In this document: positions 8,551-18,044 of the stretch, one piece after another
Layout of the letters: each line of letters starts with the position of its first letter
How positions within the stretch are numbered: the first letter of the stretch is position 1
Assembly: GCA_029213045.1 (NCBI GenBank)
Contig: JARGPN010000010.1
Span: forward strand, 124,001-188,000
Direction of reading: 5' to 3'
DNA length: 64,000 bases
From: Alcanivoracaceae bacterium
Lineage (GTDB): Bacteria; Pseudomonadota; Gammaproteobacteria; Pseudomonadales; Alcanivoracaceae
The notes under the pieces: model-generated
Told to the model about the DNA's origin: nothing
What the model saw: only the letters and a program-made list of their open reading frames with translations
Database searches by the model: none
Position numbers and translations under genes: made by a program

Positions 8551-9024
8551 ATGTTTCGTCCGCTATCAATTCTCGCCATCGCGCTGCTAACCCTTGCTGC
8601 AGGATGCTCTGACAGCGACACCCCAGCCCCAGAGGTAGCGCCGAAGCAAGTACCAGAACCGGCAGCTCAGCGAGAAGCGCAACCAGATCCACTGGCCATA
8701 CCTCAAGTTGAAAAAGGCACACCGACTAAAGAAATACAGGAAGCCCTGTATCGCTGTACCGATGGCCAAGAATTCACCATCAGTTTTGACGATCAAACCG
8801 CCAATATGGTGTACAACGACATGCGTCATTCGTTACGTCAGCAAGAAGCTGCGTCCGGAACACGCTACGTAGACGAGAACGTGGAATTTATCAACAAAGG
8901 TGATCAAGCCGTACTCATCGTCGGCGACCAAACATTGGATTGCTCCCACGTTGCACGGAAAGCACTGCCATTTCGTGGCGGTGAAGAAGCCTTTCCAAAT
9001 GAATCAAACGAATCATTTAACTAA
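8551..9024 (+). CDS. MliC-type C-lysozyme inhibitor lipoprotein
   Basis: I choose ATG 8551 because GAGG lies 7 bases before it; an in-frame ATG at 8536 lacks this. The lipobox LAAGC gives acylated Cys19. A Pro/Glu-rich linker of about 45 residues leads to a MliC domain (PF09864): YRCTDGQEFTISF, then ASGTRYVDEN and FINKGDQAVLIVG, closing with a Cys in LDCSH. Known MliC inserts its Ser and Lys loops into the C-type lysozyme active site, and the SGTRY and NKGD loops here match. It should be in the outer membrane facing the periplasm. Its TAATG overlap with the next gene couples it to a LysR regulator. Confidence 0.82.
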   Translation: MFRPLSILAIALLTLAAGCSDSDTPAPEVAPKQVPEPAAQREAQPDPLAIPQVEKGTPTKEIQEALYRCTDGQEFTISFDDQTANMVYNDMRHSLRQQEAASGTRYVDENVEFINKGDQAVLIVGDQTLDCSHVARKALPFRGGEEAFPNESNESFN

Positions 9025-9992
9025 TGATGGAACGACTCCCGCCGCTGCATCTACTCCGCACCTTTGAAGCAGCGGCGCGGCTGTTAAGTTTTAAGCTTGC
9101 CGCCGAGGAATTGCATGTCACTCCGTCGGCAGTGAGCCACCAAATGCGGCAGCTTGAAGATGCTCTCGGCCTAGACTTGTTCTCGCGAGCCAATCGCGGC
9201 TTGCAGCTCACCTCTGCGGGCGCCCAATATCAACACGATGTTGCAGACGCTCTCTCCCGCTTGCAGCGCAGCACCGCTGACCTGCATCGGCGATTCGGTC
9301 GCCCCTCGTTACGGGCCAGCATTTTGCCGTTGATGGCCGCTGAACTGATTATTCCCGCACTGGAAACCTTTCAAATTGCCCACCCCGACATTGAGCTGCG
9401 GATTGAAACCAGTGTAAAAATTGAAGATTTTGCTAGCAGCGACTTAGACGTCGCGATCCGCTACGGCTTGGGCGATTGGTCTGGTCTCGCCAGCGAAAAG
9501 ATCTGCGACATCGTAGGCACACCTGTGTGCTCACCGGCCTACGCGCAAGCTCTGCAATTGAACTCGATAGAAGATATTCGTCGTTGCAAGCTGCTCGGAT
9601 TACCGCTGGAAGCCCGTGCTTGGGAGCTGTTTGGCGAAGCTGCTGGTCTGAAGGACTTCCACCCTGAACACAGTCTGTTTCTCGATAGCCTGCTCGCCAC
9701 TAGCCGAGCCGCTGAGCAAGGACTGGGACTGGCCATCGGTGTATTTCCACTCATGTCACCGCTCGTTCAGACTGGGCGCTTGGTGGCACCATTTCCCATC
9801 TGGGTTCCCGTACCTCAAGGCTACCACCTAGTCTGGCGAGCTGAAGATACTGACCGCCCAGCACTGACAGCATTCCGCGACTGGATACGCGCATTGATGG
9901 CGTCCCTGCACCTGCCCGCCGGGGCCTCAGATGAAATTCATTCACTTGATGGGGATTTTTTATCGTTTGTACGGCGCGCCCATCGGTCGTAG
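9024..9992 (+). CDS. LysR-family transcriptional regulator (GcvA-like)
   Basis: This 322-residue protein has an N-terminal winged helix: LPPLHLLRTFEAAARLLSFK, AAEELHVTPSAVSHQMRQLE and LGLDLFSRANRGLQLT, the GcvA/AmpR subgroup pattern. A LysR substrate domain from about residue 95 follows. Start is ATG 9024 (TAATG with the MliC-like stop) or ATG 9027. The C-terminal tail runs past a usual LysR end with a stretch of about 25 residues (DEIHSLDGDFLSF). It shares an operon with the lysozyme inhibitor and possibly the RND exporter that starts 35 bases after its stop. Effector and targets are unknown. Confidence 0.88.
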   Translation: MMERLPPLHLLRTFEAAARLLSFKLAAEELHVTPSAVSHQMRQLEDALGLDLFSRANRGLQLTSAGAQYQHDVADALSRLQRSTADLHRRFGRPSLRASILPLMAAELIIPALETFQIAHPDIELRIETSVKIEDFASSDLDVAIRYGLGDWSGLASEKICDIVGTPVCSPAYAQALQLNSIEDIRRCKLLGLPLEARAWELFGEAAGLKDFHPEHSLFLDSLLATSRAAEQGLGLAIGVFPLMSPLVQTGRLVAPFPIWVPVPQGYHLVWRAEDTDRPALTAFRDWIRALMASLHLPAGASDEIHSLDGDFLSFVRRAHRS

Positions 9993-10026
9993 CCTGCGAG
10001 CTCTATCTCGTACTGGGGCAAGGGCC

Positions 10027-12402
10027 ATGTCTGAATCACTGCTTACCGCCATTACACGCTACCGTTGGAGCGTACTGCTACTGAGCTGCTTTGTGCTCGG
10101 TGTGTCGGCGCTAAACCTAGCGAATATCAAAATTGTTTCTGATTTCGAAGTCTTTTTTGAAAAGGACAACACCGATTTAGCGGCGTATCACGCAATTCAG
10201 GATGAATACACCAGCGACGACAACATTCTCTTTATCGTCACCGCCAAAGACGGCAACGCTTTCAGCCAAGACACCATGACCGCCGTCGAAGCACTCACCG
10301 ATGCGGCATGGACCCTGCCTGATTCGGTACGCGTAGACTCGCTGACCAACTATCAACACACCCGCGCGAACGGCGACGACTTACTTGTCGAAAACCTAAT
10401 TGAAGATGCTGCCGATAAAACCGATGCGCAGCTCGCCCAAGCACGCGACGTCGCAATTAACGAAGTCACTTTATATAAACGGCTCGTGCGCGACGGCGAT
10501 GTGACAGGGGTGAACGTCAACTTTGAAATCAACAACGGTGATCGCAATAAGCGCTTTCCGGAAATTGTTGCCGCCGCACGTAAGCTGCAAACGCAGTTCC
10601 AGCAAAGTTACCCAGGCATCGAAATACGCCTTGTCGGCAAGCTGATTAATAATCACGCCTTTCGCGAAAGCTCCTTGCATGACCTAACACACTTGGTGCC
10701 CACCGCGTTTGTGTTAGCTCTAATGTGTATCGCAGTATTTATGTGGCGCGGCAGCCGTTTGATTAGCACAGCATTATCCACTACGTTTTCGGTGCTGCTC
10801 GTTATTCTGTTTTCTATTTTATCCGCACAAGGCATTGGTAGTTGGCTTGGCATTCCGGTTACACCGCCGGCAGCAAACGCGCCCACCATGATCCTGACGC
10901 TAGCCATCGCCGACAGCATTCATATTTTGGTGAGCTACTTTCAATTCCAACGTAATGGCGAAAATAAACACCGCGCAATGATGTCCAGCCTTCGACTCAA
11001 TGCGTCGCCAGTATTTCTGACCAGCGCCACCACGCTTTTCGGATTTTTGAGTTTGAACTTCAGCGATTCACCGCCATTCCAGGATCTGGGCAATCTGGTT
11101 GCCATCGGCGTAACATTTGCATGGCTATTTTCAATGACTTTATTGCCTGCGATCGTGCTCCTCCTACCCACTGGTGTTAAGCAAGTAGAAAAGAATGGCA
11201 CCGAAAAACCAGAAGCCATGTCACGACTCGCCGCATGGGTGACAAAGCATTACCGCCCGCTCCTCTATTCGGGTAGCGCAGTGGTCGTGGTGTTTGCATT
11301 ACTGGTTCCACAAAACAAACTCAACGATGTGTGGGCAGAGTATTTCGCAAAATCTACAGTGCAGCGTCAAAGCGGCGACTATGCTCGCGCATACCTGACA
11401 TCGGTGAACAACGTTGCTTATTCGCTTAGCAGTGGCGAAAGCAACGGCATCACCGACCCTGAATATTTGGCCAAGGTCGATGAGTTCGCTGACTGGTTGC
11501 GAGCACACCCCTTTATTAGCCATGTGTATTCATTTACTGACGTGATGAAACGCATTAACAAAAACATGCATGGTGATGACGAAGCGTGGCACAGGCTACC
11601 GGATGATCGTCAACTCGCTGCGCAATATTTATTGATGTACGAACTGTCGTTACCGTTCGGCTTGGACGTCAACAACCAAGTTAACATGGACAAGTCCGCG
11701 ACCAAATTATTGGCCACCGCAAAAACCAGTTCGACCAGTGACCTGCTTGCCTTTCAAGACGACGCGCAACAATGGTTAAAAGACAATGCGCCGGAATACA
11801 TGTATCACCCTGGTGCGAGTGGCGATGTCATGTTTGCGCATATTGGACAAGATAATATTCGCAGTATGTTGTTCGGCACGGTGATTGCGCTCATCGCAAT
11901 TTCCGCGCTGATCGCCATTATGCTTCGCTCGGTTCGCTATGGCGTGATCAGTTTAGTACCTAATCTCGCTCCCGCTGCCATCGCGTTTGGTCTATGGGCG
12001 GTGTTCGATGGGGAAATCGGGCTAAGCCTGTCTGTCGTGGTAGGTATGACATTAGGCATCGTGGTCGATTACACCATTCACTTTTTGTCTAAGTACTTAC
12101 GAGCAAAACGGGAACAACATTTAAACACCACACAAGCAATCGCCTACGCATTTAACACGGTCGGCATAGCACTGGTGGTGACAACAATTATTCTGTGTGT
12201 GAATTTTGGCGTATTAGCAATGTCCACGTTCCGTCTTAACTCAGACATGGGAATGATGACTGCGCTGACCATATTACTCGCGCTACTGGTCGACTTCTTC
12301 CTGCTAGCTCCCCTGCTGCTTTGGCTAGAACAGAAAGATGAATCACCGCAACTAGAAAACGAAAGTGGTGAGACGCAACAAGTCGTGACTGCGACAGAGT
12401 AA
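10027..12402 (+). CDS. RND-superfamily exporter (MMPL/HpnN-like)
   Basis: The frame is open from 9931 inside the LysR gene. I pick ATG 10027 (MSESLLTAITRYRW), with AAGGG just before it and a first membrane helix right after. The 791 residues show the RND pseudo-duplication: TM1, a periplasmic loop of about 190 residues, a helix block with LTLAIADSIHILVSYF, then TM7, a second loop and a matching block with GMTLGIVVDYTIHFLSKYL. The IADSIH and VVDYTIH pair are the proton-relay-like helices of COG1033 exporters. It acts in the inner membrane, perhaps on lipids or hopanoid-like molecules. No membrane-fusion or outer-membrane partner is adjacent. Confidence 0.88.
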   Translation: MSESLLTAITRYRWSVLLLSCFVLGVSALNLANIKIVSDFEVFFEKDNTDLAAYHAIQDEYTSDDNILFIVTAKDGNAFSQDTMTAVEALTDAAWTLPDSVRVDSLTNYQHTRANGDDLLVENLIEDAADKTDAQLAQARDVAINEVTLYKRLVRDGDVTGVNVNFEINNGDRNKRFPEIVAAARKLQTQFQQSYPGIEIRLVGKLINNHAFRESSLHDLTHLVPTAFVLALMCIAVFMWRGSRLISTALSTTFSVLLVILFSILSAQGIGSWLGIPVTPPAANAPTMILTLAIADSIHILVSYFQFQRNGENKHRAMMSSLRLNASPVFLTSATTLFGFLSLNFSDSPPFQDLGNLVAIGVTFAWLFSMTLLPAIVLLLPTGVKQVEKNGTEKPEAMSRLAAWVTKHYRPLLYSGSAVVVVFALLVPQNKLNDVWAEYFAKSTVQRQSGDYARAYLTSVNNVAYSLSSGESNGITDPEYLAKVDEFADWLRAHPFISHVYSFTDVMKRINKNMHGDDEAWHRLPDDRQLAAQYLLMYELSLPFGLDVNNQVNMDKSATKLLATAKTSSTSDLLAFQDDAQQWLKDNAPEYMYHPGASGDVMFAHIGQDNIRSMLFGTVIALIAISALIAIMLRSVRYGVISLVPNLAPAAIAFGLWAVFDGEIGLSLSVVVGMTLGIVVDYTIHFLSKYLRAKREQHLNTTQAIAYAFNTVGIALVVTTIILCVNFGVLAMSTFRLNSDMGMMTALTILLALLVDFFLLAPLLLWLEQKDESPQLENESGETQQVVTATE

Positions 12403-12471
12403 TAGTTATCAGGCTCTGTCGCTTTTCTGTGAGGGAGTGCGGCTTGCGAGCTGGGGGCATTTTCTAGCGCA

Positions 12472-12550
12472 GTATCGCTTACAGGCAAGCTCCCACATAA
12501 AGACACCAAGCGCTGCGCATCATTTGCGGGAGCTTGCCTGCAAGCGATAC
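12472..12550. repeat. REP-like palindrome pair between RND and kinase genes
   Basis: An arm ending GGCAAGCTCCCAC (12474-12496) faces an arm GGGAGCTTGCCTGCAAGCGA (12526-12548) across about 29 bases. Outer TATCG/CGATA bases also pair, making a hairpin of about 26-bp arms. The same palindrome recurs three times at 18045-18440 in the opposite arm order. It sits between two convergent genes, a usual place for REP/BIME elements. Confidence 0.8.
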
Positions 12551-12606
12551 GCCCCCAACTAACGCGCTGGACCCGAAGCAAATACCCAAATAATTAAAGA
12601 AACGGA

Positions 12607-14937
12607 CTAAACCGGCAACCAACGACGCAGCATTTTTTCTAAGTCTGCCTGACGGAAAGGTTTTGCTAAGAAATCATCCATGCCTGCAGACAGGCACGCT
12701 TCACGATCATCTATCATCACACCAGCCGTCATCGCGATAACCGGCAAATGACGGCCTGCTTTTGACAACGTATTATTACGGCGAATAATTCTTGTGGCCG
12801 TAAAGCCGTCCATCTCTGGCATTTGACAATCCATAAAGATTAAATCGAACTTGTCACTGGCCAACACAGACAGCACTTCTTCGCCATCTTCCACTACCGT
12901 CACTTCGCAGCCCAAACGTTCCAGCATAATTTTGGCAACTTGTTGATTGGTCGGCGTATCTTCCGCCAGCAAAATACGCTTGCCGTGCATTGGAAATATT
13001 TCTTCGCGCGGATCCGATTTAAATTCTTCTATATCCAATTCGCCCAATACACGACGCAAGGTGCGCTCTAGTTCTTGACGACGTACAGGCTTATGCATCA
13101 CATGTGCAAATCCTGCTGTATGCGCGCGAGACAGCTCCCCTTGCTGCAACATTGAGGCAACCAACACCCATACCGGAGACGTTAAGCTTTCGTCACGCAC
13201 AGCTGTTTCAACCAGCTCAATGCCATCCATGATAGGCATGCGTAAATCCACCAACACGCAGTGATATGGCTCACCAGACTTTTGCGCCGCATTCAATTTC
13301 ACCAACGCATCATGTCCATCTTCCGACTCGTCACAGTGCATACCGAAGTATTCCAACTTACGACGCAGTATTTCTCGGTTTGCCGGATGGTCATCTACTA
13401 CAAGCGTGCGTATTCCTGACATATGCGCTGCCCAATTGGGCGCAGGCACGTGCGCTGAGGACGATGCCATCATCACGCGCACAGAAAATGCGGAGCCCAT
13501 TCCTGGCGTGCTCGTGACAATAATTTCGCCATCCATCATTTCGACCAACTGCTTGACGATGGCCAAACCCAGTCCACTGCCACCGAACCGACGCGCGTGA
13601 GAGCTATCCGCCTGTACAAACGGCGTAAACAAACGGGAAATCGTTTCGCCATCCATGCCGATGCCTGTATCGCTAACAACAAACGTCATGCTTTGGCGGT
13701 CATCTATTTCCTCACTGCTCACCGAAACCGTCACTTCGCCTTGGTCGGTAAATTTAATTGCGTTGCCAACGAGGTTCATCAAAACCTGACGCAATCGATT
13801 GGCGTCACCTTTCACAGCGTCTGGCACGGTAGCGTCAACATCACACACAAGCTCAAGAGACTTTCTAAACGCCTGCTCCGCGAGTAGCTCCATCACTTCT
13901 TCCGCTACTTGTGCGGGGCTGAAATCAATGTCCTCTAGCTCTAGCTTACCGGCTTCAATTTTTGAGAAATCCAACACATCATTAATAATATTCAACAGTG
14001 CTTCACCGGAGGCATGAACGGTTTCAGCAAAATGATGTTGATTTTCATTGAGGTCTGTTTCTAAAAGCAGCTCTGTCATACCGAGCACACCATTCATAGG
14101 TGTGCGAATTTCGTGACTCATGGTTGCCAAGAATTGGGACTTTGCACGGTTTGCCGATTCCGCCGCCAAGCGAGCTTCATTTAATTCGCGGGTGCGCACG
14201 GCAACCTGCTGCTCAAGGGTGAGCCGATGGCGCTCTAACTCTAAATCGCGCAGCTCAATTTGTGCGAGCATATCGTTAAAGCTCGCCGTTAATTGCCCTA
14301 CTTCATCCAATCCTGCTAAACGTGCCCTGAGTGCATAGTCACGACGCTGTGATACATCCCGCGCGACGGTCGCTAAATCTAAAATAGGCGCCGTGGCTTT
14401 GTGCCCTAGCAATCGGCCAATCACTGTTGCCACCAACATACAAACCAAAGAGAAAAGCATAAGAGCAACCAAGTAACCGGCAAGCTCCGCCCACAATTCA
14501 CTGACGTTGGCATGAATGCGGAGAACACCCAGCTGCTCATCTTCGAGCATGATCTGCTCTTCTATATCCACATGCGTGGAGTAAAGGGAATAATCAGTCT
14601 CTGCTTGGCAGGGCGCGTCAAAATCTTCGCGTAACTCCATATGCGCGAACACTTTGCCCAGACCGTCCAAAATACACGCCGATGAAATCGTGGCATCTGC
14701 CTGGAGTGATCTAAGAATTGCCTGCGCTTCGCTCACATCTGAGAAAGCGAGTGCCGCTTGTGTATTGAATGCAGTCACACGTGCCAAGGTTTCTAAACGC
14801 ACTAGCGTATCCGAGCGCATTTTTATAGCGGAGACAAGCGCAAAAGCCATCCACGCCATGAGCAACGCCAGCCCACCGCTGACTAACACGATTCGCTGCA
14901 GTTTTTTCCGTAGCGGTAAATCAGCTAGACGTGTCAC
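12607..14937 (-). CDS. Hybrid sensor histidine kinase (CHASE8-HAMP-HisKA-HATPase-REC-REC)
   Basis: This 776-residue protein has TM1 at about 14-37 and a periplasmic region (about 40-150) with the CHASE8-like signature [20 protein letters not shown]2 is at about 152-176, followed by HAMP, HisKA with His275 ([13 protein letters not shown]) and HATPase with N, G1 and G2 boxes ([20 protein letters not shown]). Two receivers follow, with phosphoacceptors Asp564 (LVDLRMP) and Asp703 (FMDCQMP). There is no Hpt domain, so phosphotransfer must go to a separate protein, as in BarA-like pathways. It follows a YfiR-like gene by 2 bases, so periplasmic YfiR is the likely input. Confidence 0.92.
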   Translation of the reverse strand: MTRLADLPLRKKLQRIVLVSGGLALLMAWMAFALVSAIKMRSDTLVRLETLARVTAFNTQAALAFSDVSEAQAILRSLQADATISSACILDGLGKVFAHMELREDFDAPCQAETDYSLYSTHVDIEEQIMLEDEQLGVLRIHANVSELWAELAGYLVALMLFSLVCMLVATVIGRLLGHKATAPILDLATVARDVSQRRDYALRARLAGLDEVGQLTASFNDMLAQIELRDLELERHRLTLEQQVAVRTRELNEARLAAESANRAKSQFLATMSHEIRTPMNGVLGMTELLLETDLNENQHHFAETVHASGEALLNIINDVLDFSKIEAGKLELEDIDFSPAQVAEEVMELLAEQAFRKSLELVCDVDATVPDAVKGDANRLRQVLMNLVGNAIKFTDQGEVTVSVSSEEIDDRQSMTFVVSDTGIGMDGETISRLFTPFVQADSSHARRFGGSGLGLAIVKQLVEMMDGEIIVTSTPGMGSAFSVRVMMASSSAHVPAPNWAAHMSGIRTLVVDDHPANREILRRKLEYFGMHCDESEDGHDALVKLNAAQKSGEPYHCVLVDLRMPIMDGIELVETAVRDESLTSPVWVLVASMLQQGELSRAHTAGFAHVMHKPVRRQELERTLRRVLGELDIEEFKSDPREEIFPMHGKRILLAEDTPTNQQVAKIMLERLGCEVTVVEDGEEVLSVLASDKFDLIFMDCQMPEMDGFTATRIIRRNNTLSKAGRHLPVIAMTAGVMIDDREACLSAGMDDFLAKPFRQADLEKMLRRWLPV

Positions 14938-14939
14938 GG

Positions 14940-15569
14940 CTAACGCACCTCCTGCGCAAGCTGCAACATTCGTGCGCTCACTTTCAGTCGGCTTTCTTGC
15001 GCCACTTTTAAGTTGATACGAAAACGCACGTGATCGCCGTCGATAAACAACGACACTATTCCGCCTTGATCAACAAACTGAGTATTTTCACTGATGGTTA
15101 AAACAGAATGCGCCACAAACGATGACAACGCTGAAGCGTACGATGTTGTGTCTGGAGGCAAATAGAGAATGTGACACCGGTTGGCTTGCTCCGGCGTATC
15201 CACTACGCGCTGGGCAATGACGCGACCTTGCGCTACACGGCCATCAATGAGCGCTAGCTGTCTTTGCTCAACGCTTCCGTCAAGTGCGCAGAGCGTTAAT
15301 GGCTCATCGTCGGTTTTAAAGGCATCAACCGGCCACTCTACAAACTTGGCGAAGTTGTAGATAAACGCTGCTTTAATTTCATCAGCGCGGGTTACTTCAT
15401 TGGCTGCGCTTTCAGATAGGGACTGACCACTCACCAGCAGCAAAAACACTGCCGCTAGCCTCCTTGGCCACTTTTCCCAATCTTTTATCACGTATATCGG
15501 CCTGCTTCCAAAAAGTGCTTTTACAATACTAAACGCATTGGTTTTATTTTTCGTTGTTAAGTCGATCAA
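14940..15569 (-). CDS. YfiR-family periplasmic protein
   Basis: The frame encodes 209 residues from ATG 15569. The core of a signal peptide is [19 protein letters not shown], so a GTG start at 15492 would give a more normal length; the start is open. The mature part has the YfiR (DUF4154) hallmarks [16 protein letters not shown] near its N-terminus and [19 protein letters not shown] near its C-terminus. Known YfiR represses the diguanylate cyclase YfiN from the periplasm. Here the adjacent gene (2 bases on) is a CHASE8 hybrid kinase, so it probably gates the kinase instead. Fold and family are seen; the regulatory target is inferred from the operon. Confidence 0.85.
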   Translation of the reverse strand: MIDLTTKNKTNAFSIVKALFGSRPIYVIKDWEKWPRRLAAVFLLLVSGQSLSESAANEVTRADEIKAAFIYNFAKFVEWPVDAFKTDDEPLTLCALDGSVEQRQLALIDGRVAQGRVIAQRVVDTPEQANRCHILYLPPDTTSYASALSSFVAHSVLTISENTQFVDQGGIVSLFIDGDHVRFRINLKVAQESRLKVSARMLQLAQEVR

Positions 15570-15896
15570 GACTGAAGATTTGTTACTTTTGTGTATGCAA
15601 ATTAAGCCCGCAATACCATCTATTTACCAGCGCAATAGCCGAGTGTATGCAAGTGCACCCACTCACGATAGCAGAAGTCTACAATTCCACTACACAATAA
15701 GCCCTATTAACAAAAAAACGGCCGCCTTAGCAATTGCAATGACTGGGAAAAACGCGTTGAATCCGTGCATCAAGCTCTGCGTAGAGCTACACAAATCCGC
15801 CATGCGGCCGAGTGGACATCAGATTGAGCAAAGAAAGCGCTTCTTCTTGGCTACAAATGATGGAAACACGGATAAATAAGAAAGGGTTTACGCAAC
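15570..15896. other. 327-base divergent intergenic region
   Basis: This separates the YfiR/kinase operon (leftward) from a small secreted-protein gene (rightward). A 113-codon frame at 15538-15879 has no recognisable motif and overlaps the YfiR start. I see AT-rich stretches that could hold promoters, but no clear inverted repeat or RNA gene. Confidence 0.5.
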
Positions 15897-16283
15897 ATGA
15901 CTTCTCAGTACTTCCGCCGTGGCTCACAGCAACATCGCCGCCCATACGCTCACAGTTCCCGTCGGACTCTCAGTCGCATAGGGCTATATTTAGCCTGCAC
16001 CCTGCTGCTAGCGCCTCTTAATGCTAACGCCGCGGAAGCGACCGTGATTCTTAGCCAAGAATGCGAATATTTACTTCTAGACTCCAGCCAAGGCCAAGTT
16101 TTGATGAAGGTCATTAAAGGTGAGAAGCCGAAGCCTGGCGATACCTTGGTTGGCGACGTAAAGCAGCGAGATTTCAGTGAGCTACAGGTTAAACGCACCA
16201 AAGCAGCCATTAGCGTATGGGTAGATATTATCGACCGCTCTGGCTCCAAAGCCCTGATGCGATACAGCCAATACTGCAAATAA
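15897..16283 (+). CDS. Small secreted protein of unknown function
   Basis: This 128-residue protein starts at ATG 15897, with AAAGGG 9 bases before. An Arg/Gln-rich N-terminus of about 25 residues leads to a hydrophobic run (GLYLACTLLLAPLNANA) and a likely cleavage site AHS-style at NANA-AEA. The mature part of about 80 residues has strands and two Cys (QECEYLL near its start and YSQYC at the end) that could form a disulfide in the periplasm. I do not recognise a family. It stands alone between the YfiR operon and the convergent ArsR gene. Confidence 0.65.
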   Translation: MTSQYFRRGSQQHRRPYAHSSRRTLSRIGLYLACTLLLAPLNANAAEATVILSQECEYLLLDSSQGQVLMKVIKGEKPKPGDTLVGDVKQRDFSELQVKRTKAAISVWVDIIDRSGSKALMRYSQYCK

Positions 16284-16316
16284 GTTAGCGCCTACAAACC
16301 CAGAAAGCGTTATTTA

Positions 16317-16613
16317 TCAAGAGATCATATTGAGAAGATCTTGCGGTACATCATCACGGACGGCACAGAATACATTACGACCCTGCCGCTCTAAGCGGAT
16401 AAGCCCCGAATCTGACAGCTCCCGCAAATGGTGAGAAACCGTCGGCGCGCCGATACCAAGACGCTGTATGTAGTCGGTCAACAAGCAGCCGGGGGCGCAT
16501 ACCTCAGACCCCCCAGCCTCTCTTTGACGGCGAAGAATTTCACTAAATAATCGTAAGCGGTTCGGGCTGGAAAGCGCCTTAAAGGCACGTGAGAGCTGTT
16601 CTACGTCCTGCAT
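16317..16613 (-). CDS. ArsR-family repressor
   Basis: This 98-residue protein is a winged helix of the ArsR/SmtB type: ALSSPNRLRLFSEILR (helices 1-2) and IGAPTVSHHLRELSDSGLI (recognition helix), then a wing RLERQGRNVFCAV. Cys39 and Cys43 (EVCAPGC) stand where a metal or thiol sensor could sit, but the arsenic CVC motif is not there. It is divergent from the old-yellow-enzyme gene, with AACTATCAAATAGTT between them, so it probably represses that gene and itself. Confidence 0.88.
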   Translation of the reverse strand: MQDVEQLSRAFKALSSPNRLRLFSEILRRQREAGGSEVCAPGCLLTDYIQRLGIGAPTVSHHLRELSDSGLIRLERQGRNVFCAVRDDVPQDLLNMIS

Positions 16614-16680
16614 TACCCTTACTCCGCTGCAAACAGGGCCAAAACCACCCGTACCAACAAAAATACTTTGACGCTTATCG

Positions 16681-16695
16681 AACTATCAAATAGTT
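16681..16695. promoter_or_regulatory. Candidate ArsR operator
   Basis: AACTATCAAATAGTT has perfect 6-base arms and lies 68 bases from the ArsR start and 86 from the oxidoreductase start. TATCGAA-type half-sites on both sides (16676 and 16703 regions) resemble each other. That it is the ArsR site is inferred from the divergent layout. Confidence 0.5.
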
Positions 16696-16781
16696 TTATC
16701 ACTATCGAAATATAACTCTGTGTCAGCGATCTGGCCAGAGAAACACGTTTGAAACTAGCCCTACTCGAAACGAGGCGCAGC

Positions 16782-18017
16782 ATGTCGAATTCAACATTAG
16801 ATCAGTCTCTTGCCCTGCCCTGTGGCGCAACCCTCAAAAATCGCTTTGCCAAATCCGCCATGAGCGAAGCGCTCGGCACCACGGACAATCGCGCGACCGA
16901 AGGCTTAGCAACGCTTTATAAATGCTGGGCGGACGGCGGCACCGGATTATTGATTTCGGGCAACGTCATGATCGACCGACATCATTTAGGCGAGCCAAAC
17001 AACGTTGTCCTAGAAGACGAAAGCGACATTGAAAGCATCCGCCGATGGGCCAATGCTGGCACGCAAAACGGCGCACATTTGTGGATGCAGTTAAATCATC
17101 CCGGCAAACAGACGCCAAAGATGCTGACCAAAAGCTCCGTTGCGCCTTCCGCCATCCCATTTAAGAAAGAACTACGCGGCTACTTCAATACACCACGGGA
17201 ACTGACCGAAAGTGAAATCTTGGACATTATCCAGCGCTTTGGTCGCAGCGCAGCTCTGGCACAGAAAGCCGGATTCACTGGTGTTCAAATTCATGGCGCC
17301 CATGGCTATTTAGTCAGTCAATTTTTGTCGCCACATCACAATCAGCGCACCGATCAATGGGGCGGAAGTTTAGAAAACCGCATGCGCTTTGTTATCGAGG
17401 TCTATTCAGAAATTCGTCGTCAGGTCGGCGCGGAGTTTCCGGTGAGCATTAAGCTAAACTCAGCCGATTTTCAGCGTGGCGGATTTACCGAAGAAGAATC
17501 CATGCAAGTCGCTGAGAAATTAGCGAGCTTAGGACTGGATTTGCTAGAAATTTCCGGCGGTACCTATGAGTCACCGCAAATGACTGGGTTAGATGTGCGT
17601 GAAAGCACGCGTCAACGCGAAGCATACTTTTTGGATTATGCGCAGAAAATTCGTCAGCGTGTATCCGTTCCATTAATGGTAACCGGTGGCTTCCGTACTG
17701 ACGACGGAATGCGTAATGCACTGTCGAGCGGAGCGACCGATCTTATCGGCTTAGGACGCCCGTTAGCGTTGGAACCCGCCATGCCCAATCAGATACTGAC
17801 GGGACAAAAGGTGGAAAGCAAAGTGCGTCCAATTCGCACAGGCATTAAGCTAGTAGACAATGCTGCGATGATGGAAACCATGTATTACAGCTATCAAATC
17901 GCACGAATGGCGAAAGGAAAACGGCCAAAGCCGAATGAAAACAGTCTGATCTCACTCGTTCGCGCGTTAATCATCGTCACGTTTAGAACCAGTAAAACAA
18001 AACGGCTGCGTGCTTAA
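16782..18017 (+). CDS. Old yellow enzyme-family NADH:flavin oxidoreductase
   Basis: I start at ATG 16782, 5 bases after CGAGGCG, rather than TTG 16749; this gives 411 residues. It is a single FMN-binding TIM barrel: NRFAKSAMSEALGT, HLWMQLNHPGKQ, GVQIHGAHGYLVSQFLSP (the active-site His pair region), NQRTDQWGGSLENR and LGRPLA. It lacks the Fe-S and FAD/NAD domains of FadH, so it is an OYE/YqjM-like enoate reductase. Likely it reduces activated alkenes such as enones or nitroesters with NAD(P)H. A basic tail of about 50 residues (MAKGKRPKPNENS) extends past the barrel. ArsR control is likely. Confidence 0.88.
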   Translation: MSNSTLDQSLALPCGATLKNRFAKSAMSEALGTTDNRATEGLATLYKCWADGGTGLLISGNVMIDRHHLGEPNNVVLEDESDIESIRRWANAGTQNGAHLWMQLNHPGKQTPKMLTKSSVAPSAIPFKKELRGYFNTPRELTESEILDIIQRFGRSAALAQKAGFTGVQIHGAHGYLVSQFLSPHHNQRTDQWGGSLENRMRFVIEVYSEIRRQVGAEFPVSIKLNSADFQRGGFTEEESMQVAEKLASLGLDLLEISGGTYESPQMTGLDVRESTRQREAYFLDYAQKIRQRVSVPLMVTGGFRTDDGMRNALSSGATDLIGLGRPLALEPAMPNQILTGQKVESKVRPIRTGIKLVDNAAMMETMYYSYQIARMAKGKRPKPNENSLISLVRALIIVTFRTSKTKRLRA

Positions 18018-18044
18018 CAATAAAAGAGCCGTGCACTTCCCCAT

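Noticed and set aside
15538-15879. 113-codon frame upstream of the small secreted protein
   Set aside because: It overlaps the YfiR-like start on the other strand, with no motif and no Shine-Dalgarno.
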